From Streptococcaceae bacterium (lineage in GTDB: Bacteria; Bacillota; Bacilli; Lactobacillales; Streptococcaceae): a DNA stretch of 14,839 nt. Position numbers and translations under genes: made by a program. The notes beneath the pieces were generated by a model, which did no database searches, was not told the DNA's origin, and saw only the letters and a list, made by a program, of their open reading frames with translations. Below, piece by piece: positions 1-7,244 of the stretch (its first letter is position 1; the number at the start of each line of letters is the position of its first letter). The stretch is from contig WREM01000008.1 of assembly GCA_009779335.1 (NCBI GenBank), forward strand, positions 1 to 14,839, written 5' to 3'.

Positions 1-1678
1 CTTGTTCCATGGCTTTTTTGATATAACCTTCATAGGTTACTTCGGTTTCAATCAGTTCAATAACTGTTCGGTCAATTTCTTGATCGGATTGTCCAATAAA
101 TCGGCAGACATCCTCATAAGAAATTTCAGGACGCTTGAGAAATTCAATACCTGTCATGGCATCTTTAATTATACCCTGTCCCATCGTTTTCAATTTTTCT
201 TGAACTTCAGGCAAGGGTTTTAGTTTTTCTTTGTTGAGGCGTGTCATTTCATGCTCAAATTGAGCTTTTTTATTTTCAAAAATCAGCCAACGAGAATCAT
301 CCACAAGTCCAATTTCTCGTCCCCTCTCAGTCAATCGCATATCGGCATTATCATGACGGAGAATCAGACGATATTCTGCACGAGAAGTCAAGAGACGATA
401 GGGTTCAAGCGTTCCTTTGGTCACCAAATCATCAATCATGACCCCTATGTAAGCCTCACTCCGTTTAAGTATAAACTCTGGTTTCCCTTGGATTTTCAGA
501 CTGGCATTGATTCCTGCTACCAATCCCTGACCTGCAGCTTCTTCATAACCTGATGTTCCATTGGTTTGACCCGCAGTAAAGAGACCAGAGATAAGCTTAG
601 TTTCAAGTGTTGGACGAAGCTGATGAGGCAAGACCACATCATATTCAATGGCATAGCCTTGACGCATCATTTGTACATTTTCAAGTCCGGGAATCGATTG
701 AAGCAAGTCAAATTGTACATCTTCAGGTAGACTTGTAGATAATCCTTGGACATAAACTTCTTCTGTATTTCGCCCTTCAGGCTCTAAGAAAAGTTGATGA
801 CGGGGTTTATCTGAAAACCGAACCACCTTATCCTCGATAGACGGGCAATAACGTGGACCCACACCTTTTACTATACCAGAAAACATGGGTGCACGGTGAA
901 GATTTTGATTGATAATGTCATGACTAGACTCTGTTGTATAGGTCAGCCAGCAAGGGATTTGTTCTTGCAGATAATCTTCATCCTTAGAAAGATAAGAAAA
1001 ATGATTGGGTGCTTTATCCCCCGGCTGTATCTCTGTCTTATCGTAATCAATAGATGAAGACAAAACACGAGGCGGTGTCCCCGTCTTAAAGCGTTCTATC
1101 TCAAAACCAAGTTGTCTCAGATTATCCGCTAATCCGACAGAAGCCAGCGAATTATTTGGCCCTGAGGAATATTTAAGCTCTCCGATAATAATTTCCCCAC
1201 GCAAAGCTGTACCAGTTGTAACAATTACTGCCTTCGCTCCATATTGTAACCCTGTTGCTGTACGTACTCCAACAATTTGCTCGTTTTTTACCAACAACTC
1301 TTCAACCATACCTTGACGAAGAGTCAGATTTCCCTGATCTTCAACTGTTTTTTTCATGGTTTGAGCGTACAAATCTTTATCTGCTTGAGCACGTAAGGCA
1401 CGCACAGCAGGTCCTTTACCTGTATTGAGCATTTTCATTTGAATATAGGTCTGGTCAATATTGACACCCATCTGCCCACCTAAGGCATCAATCTCACGCA
1501 CCACAATCCCTTTGGCAGAACCACCAATAGAGGGGTTACAAGGCATGAATGCCAACATGTCAAGATTAATGGTCAAAAGCAGGGTCTTGCTTCCCATACG
1601 TGCAGAAGCAAGTGCAGCCTCCACTCCTGCATGACCTGCACCTACCACAATGACATCATAAGATTCTTGAAAATTCAT
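1..1678 (-). CDS. mnmG: MnmG (GidA), tRNA U34 modification FAD enzyme, C-terminus cut by window edge
   Basis: With MnmE, MnmG builds the (carboxymethyl)aminomethyl group at C5 of wobble uridine 34 in tRNAs reading purine-ending codons, using FAD and a folate one-carbon unit. Reading the minus strand from the ATG at 1676-1678 gives 559 codons open to base 1. The family is usually about 620-630 aa, so roughly 65-70 C-terminal residues (the MnmE/tRNA-binding end) lie outside. Visible motifs are the Rossmann FAD loop VVGAGHAGVEAA (residues 11-22), MPCNPSIGG with Cys47, GPRYCPSIEDK with Cys278 (both cysteines match the conserved catalytic pair of the family) and AGQTNGTSGYEEAAGQG. The start is supported by AGGAG five bases before the ATG. 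It is the last gene on this strand here and has its own promoter. Identification is certain. Confidence 0.97.
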   Translation of the reverse strand, partial: MNFQESYDVIVVGAGHAGVEAALASARMGSKTLLLTINLDMLAFMPCNPSIGGSAKGIVVREIDALGGQMGVNIDQTYIQMKMLNTGKGPAVRALRAQADKDLYAQTMKKTVEDQGNLTLRQGMVEELLVKNEQIVGVRTATGLQYGAKAVIVTTGTALRGEIIIGELKYSSGPNNSLASVGLADNLRQLGFEIERFKTGTPPRVLSSSIDYDKTEIQPGDKAPNHFSYLSKDEDYLQEQIPCWLTYTTESSHDIINQNLHRAPMFSGIVKGVGPRYCPSIEDKVVRFSDKPRHQLFLEPEGRNTEEVYVQGLSTSLPEDVQFDLLQSIPGLENVQMMRQGYAIEYDVVLPHQLRPTLETKLISGLFTAGQTNGTSGYEEAAGQGLVAGINASLKIQGKPEFILKRSEAYIGVMIDDLVTKGTLEPYRLLTSRAEYRLILRHDNADMRLTERGREIGLVDDSRWLIFENKKAQFEHEMTRLNKEKLKPLPEVQEKLKTMGQGIIKDAMTGIEFLKRPEISYEDVCRFIGQSDQEIDRTVIELIETEVTYEGYIKKAMEQ

Positions 1679-1777
1679 ATTTTCTCCTATTTTTCTCAAA
1701 TAAAAAATCAAGACTACAGAAAAATACATGACATTTCACATATTTCTCGAGCCTTGACCTTCGAGTTTTATTCTTAT

Positions 1778-1806
1778 ATTTTATCGTAATTGAATCTTTT
1801 TTTCAA
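1778..1806 (-). promoter_or_regulatory. Sigma-A-type promoter of mnmG
   Basis: The minus strand reads TTGAAA (1806-1801), exactly 17 bases, then TAAAAT (1783-1778). Transcription would start near 1771, leaving a leader of about 90 bases before the mnmG ATG. The -35 box begins only four bases after the stop of the upstream DUF1033 gene, so mnmG can be transcribed independently of cysS-mrnC-DUF1033. Confidence 0.75.
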
Positions 1807-1809
1807 TCT

Positions 1810-2202
1810 CTAGTCATCTCTCGTTTCATCTTCTTTCAGATTGTTACGGTTAGGACAGGATTTTTTTGGAACTTGACGAGATTTTTTCTCATAGGCCCAT
1901 CGTTTCTTTTCTTGGGGCAATAACTGCCAATCTTCCAGTAATGCCAGACCATGATAATGTTGAATCATCTCGCCACACTCATCGCACCACTCTTCATCCC
2001 CAAGCTCCCAAAAGGCTGTTGTCAGATCATCTCTAGAAGTATATTCTGAGTGAGAATGGCTCATCTCTAACCACTGTGCCTTATAGCATTTGAGTGCGGG
2101 GTAAAAATCTTCAAATTCAAAGATTTCCGTGATGTCCTTTTTCCAATCATCAAAGAAATACCATGGCTCATTTAGCCCATACATTACGATTACTCTATAC
2201 AT
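1810..2202 (-). CDS. DUF1033 family protein
   Basis: Small soluble acidic protein of unknown function from a family confined to streptococci, lactococci and relatives. It is recognised by the N-terminal pattern MYRVI-MYG-EPW-F--W and by ALLEDW followed by a basic tail. A CxxC pair (WCDEC) plus a nearby histidine (HYH) resembles a metal-binding site; binding is inferred. The open frame reaches a further ATG at 2211, three codons upstream (MEKMYRVI). I prefer the ATG at 2202 because family members begin MYRVI and because GGA lies just upstream, although the spacing is short; neither start has a strong ribosome site. There is no signal peptide or membrane segment. It lies a few tens of bases downstream of mrnC and probably shares the cysS-mrnC transcript. 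Confidence 0.85.
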   Translation of the reverse strand: MYRVIVMYGLNEPWYFFDDWKKDITEIFEFEDFYPALKCYKAQWLEMSHSHSEYTSRDDLTTAFWELGDEEWCDECGEMIQHYHGLALLEDWQLLPQEKKRWAYEKKSRQVPKKSCPNRNNLKEDETRDD

Positions 2203-2231
2203 TTTTTCCATTCTACAGCAAAATAATACAT

Positions 2232-2636
2232 TTAGGAAATATTTCGCTTCTCAATCTCCTCTATAGAATACTGGCACAACTCCTCTAGGCGTTCTGCCTG
2301 CTCTGTTAAATGAAGATAACCTAGTACCGCTTCAAATCCAGTTGAGATACGATAGGTGACCACATCTGTATTCTTCGCTGATGTCTTAGAATGAGCATTA
2401 CGCCCACGCTTGAAATAAATCGCCTCCTCATCTGTCAAGATATGAGCTTCCTCCATTTGAGAAATGAGAAAAGCCTGAGCTTTCGCTGATACATATTTCA
2501 CAGCATTTTTCTGCAAATCATTGGGACGAGTCAATCCTTTTTCAAGAAGATACTGGCGAATAGCCACTTCATAAATGGCATCTCCGATATAAGCCAGAGC
2601 GATACCATTAAGTAATTCTGCATCTTTTCTTTTCAT
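2232..2636 (-). CDS. mrnC: Mini-ribonuclease 3 (Mini-III)
   Basis: RNase III-type endonuclease lacking a dsRNA-binding domain. In Bacillus subtilis the orthologue trims the 3' and 5' ends of 23S rRNA precursor, acting on assembling 50S subunits. The 134-residue length is normal for the family. The catalytic signature AYIGDAIYE (residues 15-23, acidic Asp19) and STGFEAVLGYLHL (98-110, acidic Glu102) supply the divalent-metal ligands of the RNase III fold, and RNAHSKTSAKN (79-89) is also characteristic. The gene starts six bases after cysS ends, with AGGA a few bases before the ATG, so it is very probably co-transcribed and possibly translationally coupled. Linkage of cysS and mrnC is common in Firmicutes. 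Confidence 0.95.
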   Translation of the reverse strand: MKRKDAELLNGIALAYIGDAIYEVAIRQYLLEKGLTRPNDLQKNAVKYVSAKAQAFLISQMEEAHILTDEEAIYFKRGRNAHSKTSAKNTDVVTYRISTGFEAVLGYLHLTEQAERLEELCQYSIEEIEKRNIS

Positions 2637-2642
2637 TCGTTC

Positions 2643-3995
2643 CTACTCTCTATGCCAACGCACACCTTGTGGTGTATCCTCAAGGATGATTCCCTGTGCC
2701 TTAAGCTGATCACGAATCTCATCCGAGCGAGCAAAATCTTTATTTGCACGAGCCATTTGGCGTTCTTGTATAAGTACTTCAATATCTGCATCAAGTGAGA
2801 CTTCTTCTTCAAATGTCAGACCCAAAATAGTCAACACATCTTGGAAAAATTGTTTGACTTCTACTCCACCATTGCCTTGATTGACCCACGAAAGAAAATC
2901 ATAAAAAACAGTCAGACCATTGGCAATATTGAAATCCTCATTCATGGCTTGTATAAAATCAGATTTGAAATTTTCTAAATCTGACAAATTCGCCTGATTT
3001 TCACTCAAATTCCGCAAAGCATTCTTTATCTTTTCTACGTTGTTCTCTGCATCCTGTAATGCTTCAGGTGTGAAATTTATAGGGCGACGATAATGTGTCG
3101 TTGCCAAAAAGAAACGCAAAACTTGTGGATTAACCACTTCAAGCATTTCATGAACCGTCTTGAAATTTCCTAGAGACTTGGACATCTTTTCTCCATCAAC
3201 ATTGACAAATCCGTTGTGCATCCAATAATTAGCAAATTTTTGTCCTGTCTTTGCTTCGGATTGAGCAATTTCATTGGTATGATGAGGAAACTCTAAATCT
3301 GCTCCACCTCCATGAATATCAATAATATTTCCTAAGATCTCCGTTGCCATGACTGAACATTCGATGTGCCAACCGGGACGTCCATTACCCCAAGGAGATG
3401 ACCACCAAGTCCCTTCGGCAACATTATCTGTAGATTTCCATAGGGCAAAATCTAAAGGATTTTCCTTGAGTTGACTTTCATTATCTACACGACCTGAAGC
3501 TCCAACTTGCAAATCTTCCAGTGTTTTGTTGGCTAATTTACCGTAGTTTTTAGCTTTATCCACACGGAAATAGATATCTCCCTGAGATTCATAGGCGTAG
3601 CCCTTATCCATCAAAATCTGAACAAATTCAATGATTTGCTCCATATAATCCATGACACGAGGGTTTTTCGTTGCTGATTTAATACCCAAAGCTTGCGTAT
3701 CTTCCCTAAATGCCTCAATGAACTTATCCGCTAATTCTTTGGGTGTCATCTTATTCTCGGCTGCAGCACGGATAATCTTGTCATCAATATCTGTAAAGTT
3801 AGAGATATAGTTGACCTTATAGCCACAATACTCCATATAACGACGAATAACGTCAAAAGCCACGCTCGAACGTGCATTCCCGATATGAATATAATTATAA
3901 ACCGTTGGCCCACAAACATACATGTTGATTTGACCTTCTGTTATAGGCTTGAACTCTTCAATTTGAGCATTTAATGTATTATAGATTTTTAACAT
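2643..3995 (-). CDS. cysS: Cysteinyl-tRNA synthetase
   Basis: Class I aminoacyl-tRNA synthetase charging tRNA-Cys with cysteine in the cytoplasm. At 450 aa it is full length. It shows CGPTVYNYIHIGNARSS with Zn-ligand Cys28 and the HIGH-type motif HIGN (37-40), the further zinc ligands Cys213 (WHIECSVM), His238 and Glu242 (FPHHTNEIA), and the KMSKS loop at 270-274. These zinc ligands match those that give CysRS its cysteine specificity. The C-terminal helical anticodon region is intact. The ribosome site before the ATG is weak. The gene starts just after the lipoprotein terminator and is followed closely by mrnC. I see no T-box or riboswitch ahead of it, and its promoter is not clear; low-level read-through from the lipoprotein gene is possible. 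Confidence 0.98.
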   Translation of the reverse strand: MLKIYNTLNAQIEEFKPITEGQINMYVCGPTVYNYIHIGNARSSVAFDVIRRYMEYCGYKVNYISNFTDIDDKIIRAAAENKMTPKELADKFIEAFREDTQALGIKSATKNPRVMDYMEQIIEFVQILMDKGYAYESQGDIYFRVDKAKNYGKLANKTLEDLQVGASGRVDNESQLKENPLDFALWKSTDNVAEGTWWSSPWGNGRPGWHIECSVMATEILGNIIDIHGGGADLEFPHHTNEIAQSEAKTGQKFANYWMHNGFVNVDGEKMSKSLGNFKTVHEMLEVVNPQVLRFFLATTHYRRPINFTPEALQDAENNVEKIKNALRNLSENQANLSDLENFKSDFIQAMNEDFNIANGLTVFYDFLSWVNQGNGGVEVKQFFQDVLTILGLTFEEEVSLDADIEVLIQERQMARANKDFARSDEIRDQLKAQGIILEDTPQGVRWHRE

Positions 3996-4008
3996 ATTTC
4001 TATTTTAA

Positions 4009-4031
4009 CAAAAAAAGACCCTAAGGGTCTT
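4009..4031 (-). terminator. Intrinsic terminator of the lipoprotein gene
   Basis: The minus strand reads AAGACCC, loop TTA, GGGTCTT, then a run of T. The seven-base-pair stem (4015-4021 with 4025-4031) is perfect. It lies about 10 bases after the lipoprotein stop codon and directly ahead of cysS. Confidence 0.85.
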
Positions 4032-4040
4032 GATTTATTA

Positions 4041-4616
4041 TTATTTAGCAACTTCAACTGTTCCAGTTACTTTTACCTTCTTAGTTGCATCCAATTTGTT
4101 GTAAGCATCAAGTTGAGCTTGAGTCTTGAATGTTAAGTTACCTTCGATAGTAGCTTCTCCAGCCACACCTTTACCTGTTTGACCGTAGAATCCATCTGCA
4201 TTTACTTCAACATTCCCTTTTACAGTTCCGTTAGAAATGTAGAATCCTGGTGAATTTACAACCAATTTATCAACTGTCAATACAAAGCGTTTAGTAACAA
4301 CCTTGTTTGAATCTTGAGTGTATAGTGCTAATTTACGAGCATCAGTTGTTTTGTCTTTTTCATTATGGAAAGTTCCATCAACTGTCAGAGTTTTTCCTGA
4401 AGCGTTCATATCAGCTGTGATAGCATTGATCCATGCTCCATTTGCTGAAAGCCCCTTTTGTAAATTATCAAATGATGTAGTTCCTGCAGTTGCTCCTGTG
4501 TAGGCTTCAACTTTGTCGCTACTTGATGATGTACTTGAATTGTTACTTCCACAAGCTGTCAATCCTGTAAGTGCAAGAGTTGATACGGCTAAAAGTCCAA
4601 TAACTTTTTTGTTCAT
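4041..4616 (-). CDS. Uncharacterised secreted lipoprotein
   Basis: Predicted cell-surface lipoprotein of 191 aa. MNKK is followed by a hydrophobic stretch and the lipobox LTAC (lipidated Cys22), so signal peptidase II processing is expected. Next comes a Ser/Thr-rich linker (about residues 23-36) and a domain rich in short beta strands with recurring TVxGxxxxN/GN elements, such as TVKGNVEV and ATIEGNLTF, suggesting a beta-rich or solenoid fold. I do not recognise the domain and assign no function. The reading frame extends upstream to 4703, but that would place 29 residues before the signal peptide. AAAGGAG lies eight bases before the ATG at 4614-4616 and only two before the in-frame ATG at 4620-4622, which decides the start. 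The gene is monocistronic, with a near-consensus promoter and strong terminator, so it is probably well expressed. Confidence 0.88.
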   Translation of the reverse strand: MNKKVIGLLAVSTLALTGLTACGSNNSSTSSSSDKVEAYTGATAGTTSFDNLQKGLSANGAWINAITADMNASGKTLTVDGTFHNEKDKTTDARKLALYTQDSNKVVTKRFVLTVDKLVVNSPGFYISNGTVKGNVEVNADGFYGQTGKGVAGEATIEGNLTFKTQAQLDAYNKLDATKKVKVTGTVEVAK

Positions 4617-4661
4617 TTTCATTTCTCCTTTGAAATTAAATATAAATAGTAAAACATTTAC

Positions 4662-4681
4662 CTTGTGTATTATATCACAAG
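4662..4681. promoter_or_regulatory. Rex-like palindromic operator over the lipoprotein -10 box
   Basis: The plus strand reads CTTGTG, eight bases, CACAAG: perfect six-base arms around an AT-rich centre. The inner 18-mer TTGTGTATTATATCACAA has both half sites of the known Rex operator (TTGTGAANNNNTTCACAA) and its spacing, differing only at two of the four conserved central positions. It contains the TATAAT of the lipoprotein promoter, where a bound repressor would block polymerase. That Rex binds here is inference; a CRP/FNR-type regulator is another possibility. Confidence 0.5.
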
Positions 4682-4697
4682 AAAAAATAAAAATCAA
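4669..4697 (-). promoter_or_regulatory. Strong promoter of the lipoprotein gene (extended -10)
   Basis: The minus strand shows TTGATT (4697-4692), a 17-base spacer, then TGATATAAT, a perfect TATAAT (4674-4669) with an extended TG. The start point would be near 4662, about 46 bases upstream of the ATG. A palindrome covers the -10 box and is listed separately. Confidence 0.8.
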
Positions 4698-4740
4698 GAC
4701 CAAACTGAAATAATAAAAGCTATGATTTCTAAGGCTTTTT

Positions 4741-4749
4741 TGCTAAAAT
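4741..4749 (+). promoter_or_regulatory. Extended -10 element of the prs2-iscS-DUF1831 operon
   Basis: TGCTAAAAT fits an extended -10 (TGnTAnnnT). There is no good -35 box at 16-18 bases. TAGAAT (4749-4754) and TATAAA (4755-4760) overlap or follow and are alternatives. The start would lie about 30 bases before the prs2 ATG. Confidence 0.4.
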
Positions 4750-4785
4750 AGAATTATAAAATTCATTTGAAAGTGAAGGAAAATC

Positions 4786-5751
4786 ATGACCTATTCTGAT
4801 TCTCATCTCAAGCTTTTTTCCCTTAATTCTAATCCTGAATTAGCTGAAAAAATCAGTGCCTACACCCAAGTCCCTCTGAGCAAGGTGACTTCTAAGCAAT
4901 TCTTGGATGGTGAAATTTCCATCAACATGGAGGACTCTGTCCGAAATCAAGATGTCTATATCATTCAATCAACCAACGCTCCCGTCAATGATTATCTATG
5001 GGAATTGTTGATTATGATTGACGCTTGTCGTCGTGCATCTGCAAGATCTGTTTGTGCTGTCATTCCTTATTTTGGATATGCTCGTCAAGACCGTACAGCC
5101 AACCCACGTGAACCCATCACAGCAAAGTTAGTCGCTGACATGTTGGTCAAGGCAGGGGTAGATCGTGTCCTCACTCTCGATATTCATGCGGTACAAGTTC
5201 AAGGATTCTTTGACATTCCTGCTGATAATCTCTTTACCGTACCACTCTTCGCCAACTACTATCAAGAAAAGGGACTTACCGGAGATGATGTGGTCGTTGT
5301 CGCTCCTAAAAACTCAGGAATCAAGCGTGCTCGTAGTCTTGCGGAGTACCTCGAAGCTCCTATCGCTATCGTTGATTATGAAGAAGATGATCGCCAACGT
5401 GAAAATGGTTATGTCATTGGTAATGTTCAAGGTAAAAAAGTCATTCTTATTGACGACATTCTTAATACTGCCACCACATTTGCCAATGCTTCTGAAGTGG
5501 TGAAAGCAGCAGGAGCAAGTGAAATTTACGCTGTATCTAGTCACGGACTCTTCTCAGACAACGCTGCTGAAATCCTTGATCAAACAGACATTAAAGAAAT
5601 TCTTGTGACAGATTCTGTATCCACCGAGAATCAAAAACCAAAAAATGTGAAATACATTACCTCTGCCGACTATATCGCAAGTGCCATCCTCCGTATCCAT
5701 GAGGGGCGTCCTGTCTCTCCACTCTTTGAGCATAAGAAAAATCAGGACTAA
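4786..5751 (+). CDS. Ribose-phosphate pyrophosphokinase paralogue (Prs2 type)
   Basis: A 321-residue member of the PRPP synthase family, whose classic enzymes make 5-phosphoribosyl diphosphate from ribose 5-phosphate and ATP. Conserved parts are FLDGEI (39-44), YFGYARQDR (95-103), LDIHAVQVQGFF (131-142) and the phosphoribosyl-binding region LIDDILNTATTF (221-232). Several key sites deviate from housekeeping Prs: the usual SPDxGG..RAR is APKNSGIKRAR (173-183), DDMIDTxGT is DDILNTATT, and the catalytic flexible loop (KRRPRPN in B. subtilis) is replaced by YEEDDRQREN (198-207). This matches the second Prs found beside iscS in streptococci. It may have altered, low or no synthase activity, or act as a partner subunit. 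The start has GAAGGA five bases upstream. The iscS ATG follows three bases after the stop. Confidence 0.9.
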   Translation: MTYSDSHLKLFSLNSNPELAEKISAYTQVPLSKVTSKQFLDGEISINMEDSVRNQDVYIIQSTNAPVNDYLWELLIMIDACRRASARSVCAVIPYFGYARQDRTANPREPITAKLVADMLVKAGVDRVLTLDIHAVQVQGFFDIPADNLFTVPLFANYYQEKGLTGDDVVVVAPKNSGIKRARSLAEYLEAPIAIVDYEEDDRQRENGYVIGNVQGKKVILIDDILNTATTFANASEVVKAAGASEIYAVSSHGLFSDNAAEILDQTDIKEILVTDSVSTENQKPKNVKYITSADYIASAILRIHEGRPVSPLFEHKKNQD

Positions 5752-5754
5752 ATC

Positions 5755-6870
5755 ATGATTTATTTAGATAACGCTGCGACAACACCCTTACTTCCAGAAG
5801 TCATTGAAGCAATGACCCAAACCTTAAACACCGTCTATGGTAATCCTTCTAGTGTACACACTCTAGGTCGCAAGGCCAGTCAGGTACTTCGTGAAAGTCG
5901 TGAAAGTCTTGCCCATCTATTGGAAGCTAATCCTCGTCAGATTACGTTCACCTCAGGTGGTTCTGAGTCTAATTCTACAGCCATCATTGGCTATGCTCTG
6001 GCTCATCAAGACATGGGGAAGCATCTCATCGCTACATCTATAGAGCATCCCTCCGTGCTAAAGGCTCTGAGCTATTTGAAAAATCGACATGGATTTGACA
6101 TTACTCTTGTCTCACCTCATTCGGACGGTTCCTATACATCCGAGCTCATCAAAGAGTCATTACGTTCTGACACCCTCTTAGTTTCTATGATGGCTGCTAA
6201 CAATGAGACAGGACAACTCCTGCCTATTGCAGAGGTCGGGCGACTCCTTGAAAATCATCAGGCCATTTTTCATGTTGATGCCGTACAAGTCATGGGGAAA
6301 ATCCCTTTTTCTCCAAAAGAGTTCAAGATTGATTTATTCTCTGCGACAGGGCATAAGTTCCACGGGCCAAAGGGTGTAGGTTTTCTCTATCATAAGGAAA
6401 ACATTCTCTTTGACCCTCTCATTCATGGAGGTGAGCAGGAAGAAAAACATCGTGCAGGGACAGAAAATCTCGCTTCCATTGTAGGTATGACCAAAGCTTT
6501 AGAGATTGCTTATGACAAGATGGCTAAAAACTATGATCACATTGAAAAACTCAATCAACGCTTGCTAGATAATCTAACTGGTACTGACATCTATATCAAT
6601 CAATTTGGACAATCCTTACCTCATATCCTCAACCTTGGAATCTCTAATACCAACCATGACTTACTTCTCACACAGTTTGACTTGTCAAACATTGCCATCT
6701 CTACAGGATCTGCCTGCACTGCAGGAACGGTAGAACCCTCTCACGTTTTAGAAGCTGTTTACGGTACTGATTCCCCAAAACTCAGAGAAAATATAAGGGT
6801 ATCCTTCTCTGAATTGAACACCAGTCAAGAGGTGGATACCTTTACAAACCAATTAAAGAAAATATTATAG
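5755..6870 (+). CDS. iscS: Cysteine desulfurase, NifS/IscS group
   Basis: PLP enzyme that removes sulfur from cysteine as a protein-bound persulfide, yielding alanine. All core elements are present in 371 aa: YLDNAATTP (3-11), TSGGSESN (66-73), SIEHPSV (95-101), NNETGQ (149-154), HVDAVQ (173-178), the PLP-binding lysine Lys201 in SATGHKFHGPKG, HGGEQE, and the catalytic Cys321 in STGSACTAG. The class I loop around Cys321 fits transfer of sulfur to several acceptors. Lactic acid bacteria usually build Fe-S clusters with SUF, so a likely job is tRNA thiolation (for example through MnmA at U34) or thiamine and other sulfur needs; this is inference. It is tightly coupled to prs2, with AGGA before its ATG inside the prs2 end. 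DUF1831 follows eight bases later. Confidence 0.95.
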   Translation: MIYLDNAATTPLLPEVIEAMTQTLNTVYGNPSSVHTLGRKASQVLRESRESLAHLLEANPRQITFTSGGSESNSTAIIGYALAHQDMGKHLIATSIEHPSVLKALSYLKNRHGFDITLVSPHSDGSYTSELIKESLRSDTLLVSMMAANNETGQLLPIAEVGRLLENHQAIFHVDAVQVMGKIPFSPKEFKIDLFSATGHKFHGPKGVGFLYHKENILFDPLIHGGEQEEKHRAGTENLASIVGMTKALEIAYDKMAKNYDHIEKLNQRLLDNLTGTDIYINQFGQSLPHILNLGISNTNHDLLLTQFDLSNIAISTGSACTAGTVEPSHVLEAVYGTDSPKLRENIRVSFSELNTSQEVDTFTNQLKKIL

Positions 6871-6878
6871 GAGACATT

Positions 6879-7223
6879 ATGGCTTTTATTACAGAAAAAC
6901 ACTTTGACGACAGCAATTACACCTATTCGCTCTCGCCTAAAATCAAGAAATACACACTCAAAGACACGACTTTCATGGTCAACAAAACAGGAGCATTTGA
7001 GTTTACTCGTCTGCTCGAGGAAGTCCCTAACTCTAACTCGGGCTTCCTGCTTAAGATTATCATTAATCCTAATTTGACTGGTTTCAAAATGTCCATCACA
7101 GACCAATCAGGACTCCGTAATGTCAATATCTTCAAGAACGCCAGTCCAATGATACAAGAAAAATTCTACTTCCAAATGCAAGCCTTGGTGGATAGAGAAG
7201 TATTTGAACAAAAAGAAAAATAA
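6879..7223 (+). CDS. DUF1831 family protein
   Basis: A 114-residue cytosolic protein of unknown function from a Lactobacillales family. Recognised features are the N-terminal YTYSLSPKIKKYTLKDTTF and the GFKMSITDQSGLRNVNIF segment. No signal peptide, membrane helix or evident catalytic motif is present. The start is supported by AGGAG five bases before the ATG. It is the last gene of the prs2-iscS-DUF1831 operon and is followed immediately by a terminator. Its steady presence downstream of this cysteine desulfurase in streptococci suggests a role linked to sulfur transfer, but that is guilt by association only. Confidence 0.88.
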   Translation: MAFITEKHFDDSNYTYSLSPKIKKYTLKDTTFMVNKTGAFEFTRLLEEVPNSNSGFLLKIIINPNLTGFKMSITDQSGLRNVNIFKNASPMIQEKFYFQMQALVDREVFEQKEK

Positions 7224-7244
7224 AAAACAGCTATGCTGTTTTTT
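7222..7244. terminator. Bidirectional terminator between DUF1831 and the 118-aa membrane protein gene
   Basis: The plus strand reads AAAAAACAGC, loop TAT, GCTGTTTTTT: a perfect 10-base-pair inverted repeat with an A run on one side and a T run on the other, so it works for both converging genes. The stop codons of both genes overlap its edges. Confidence 0.85.

Noticed and set aside
2..553. Plus-strand open frames of 66-100 codons
   Set aside because: They lie opposite the intact mnmG coding sequence, lack ribosome sites and their products look like random antisense translations.
1746..1765. CTCGA...TCGAG as a terminator between DUF1033 and mnmG
   Set aside because: Only five base pairs with a 10-base loop and no T run after it.
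4617..4703. Longer start of the lipoprotein (29 extra residues)
   Set aside because: The strong AAAGGAG and the signal peptide both point to the ATG at 4614-4616; the extension covers the promoter.
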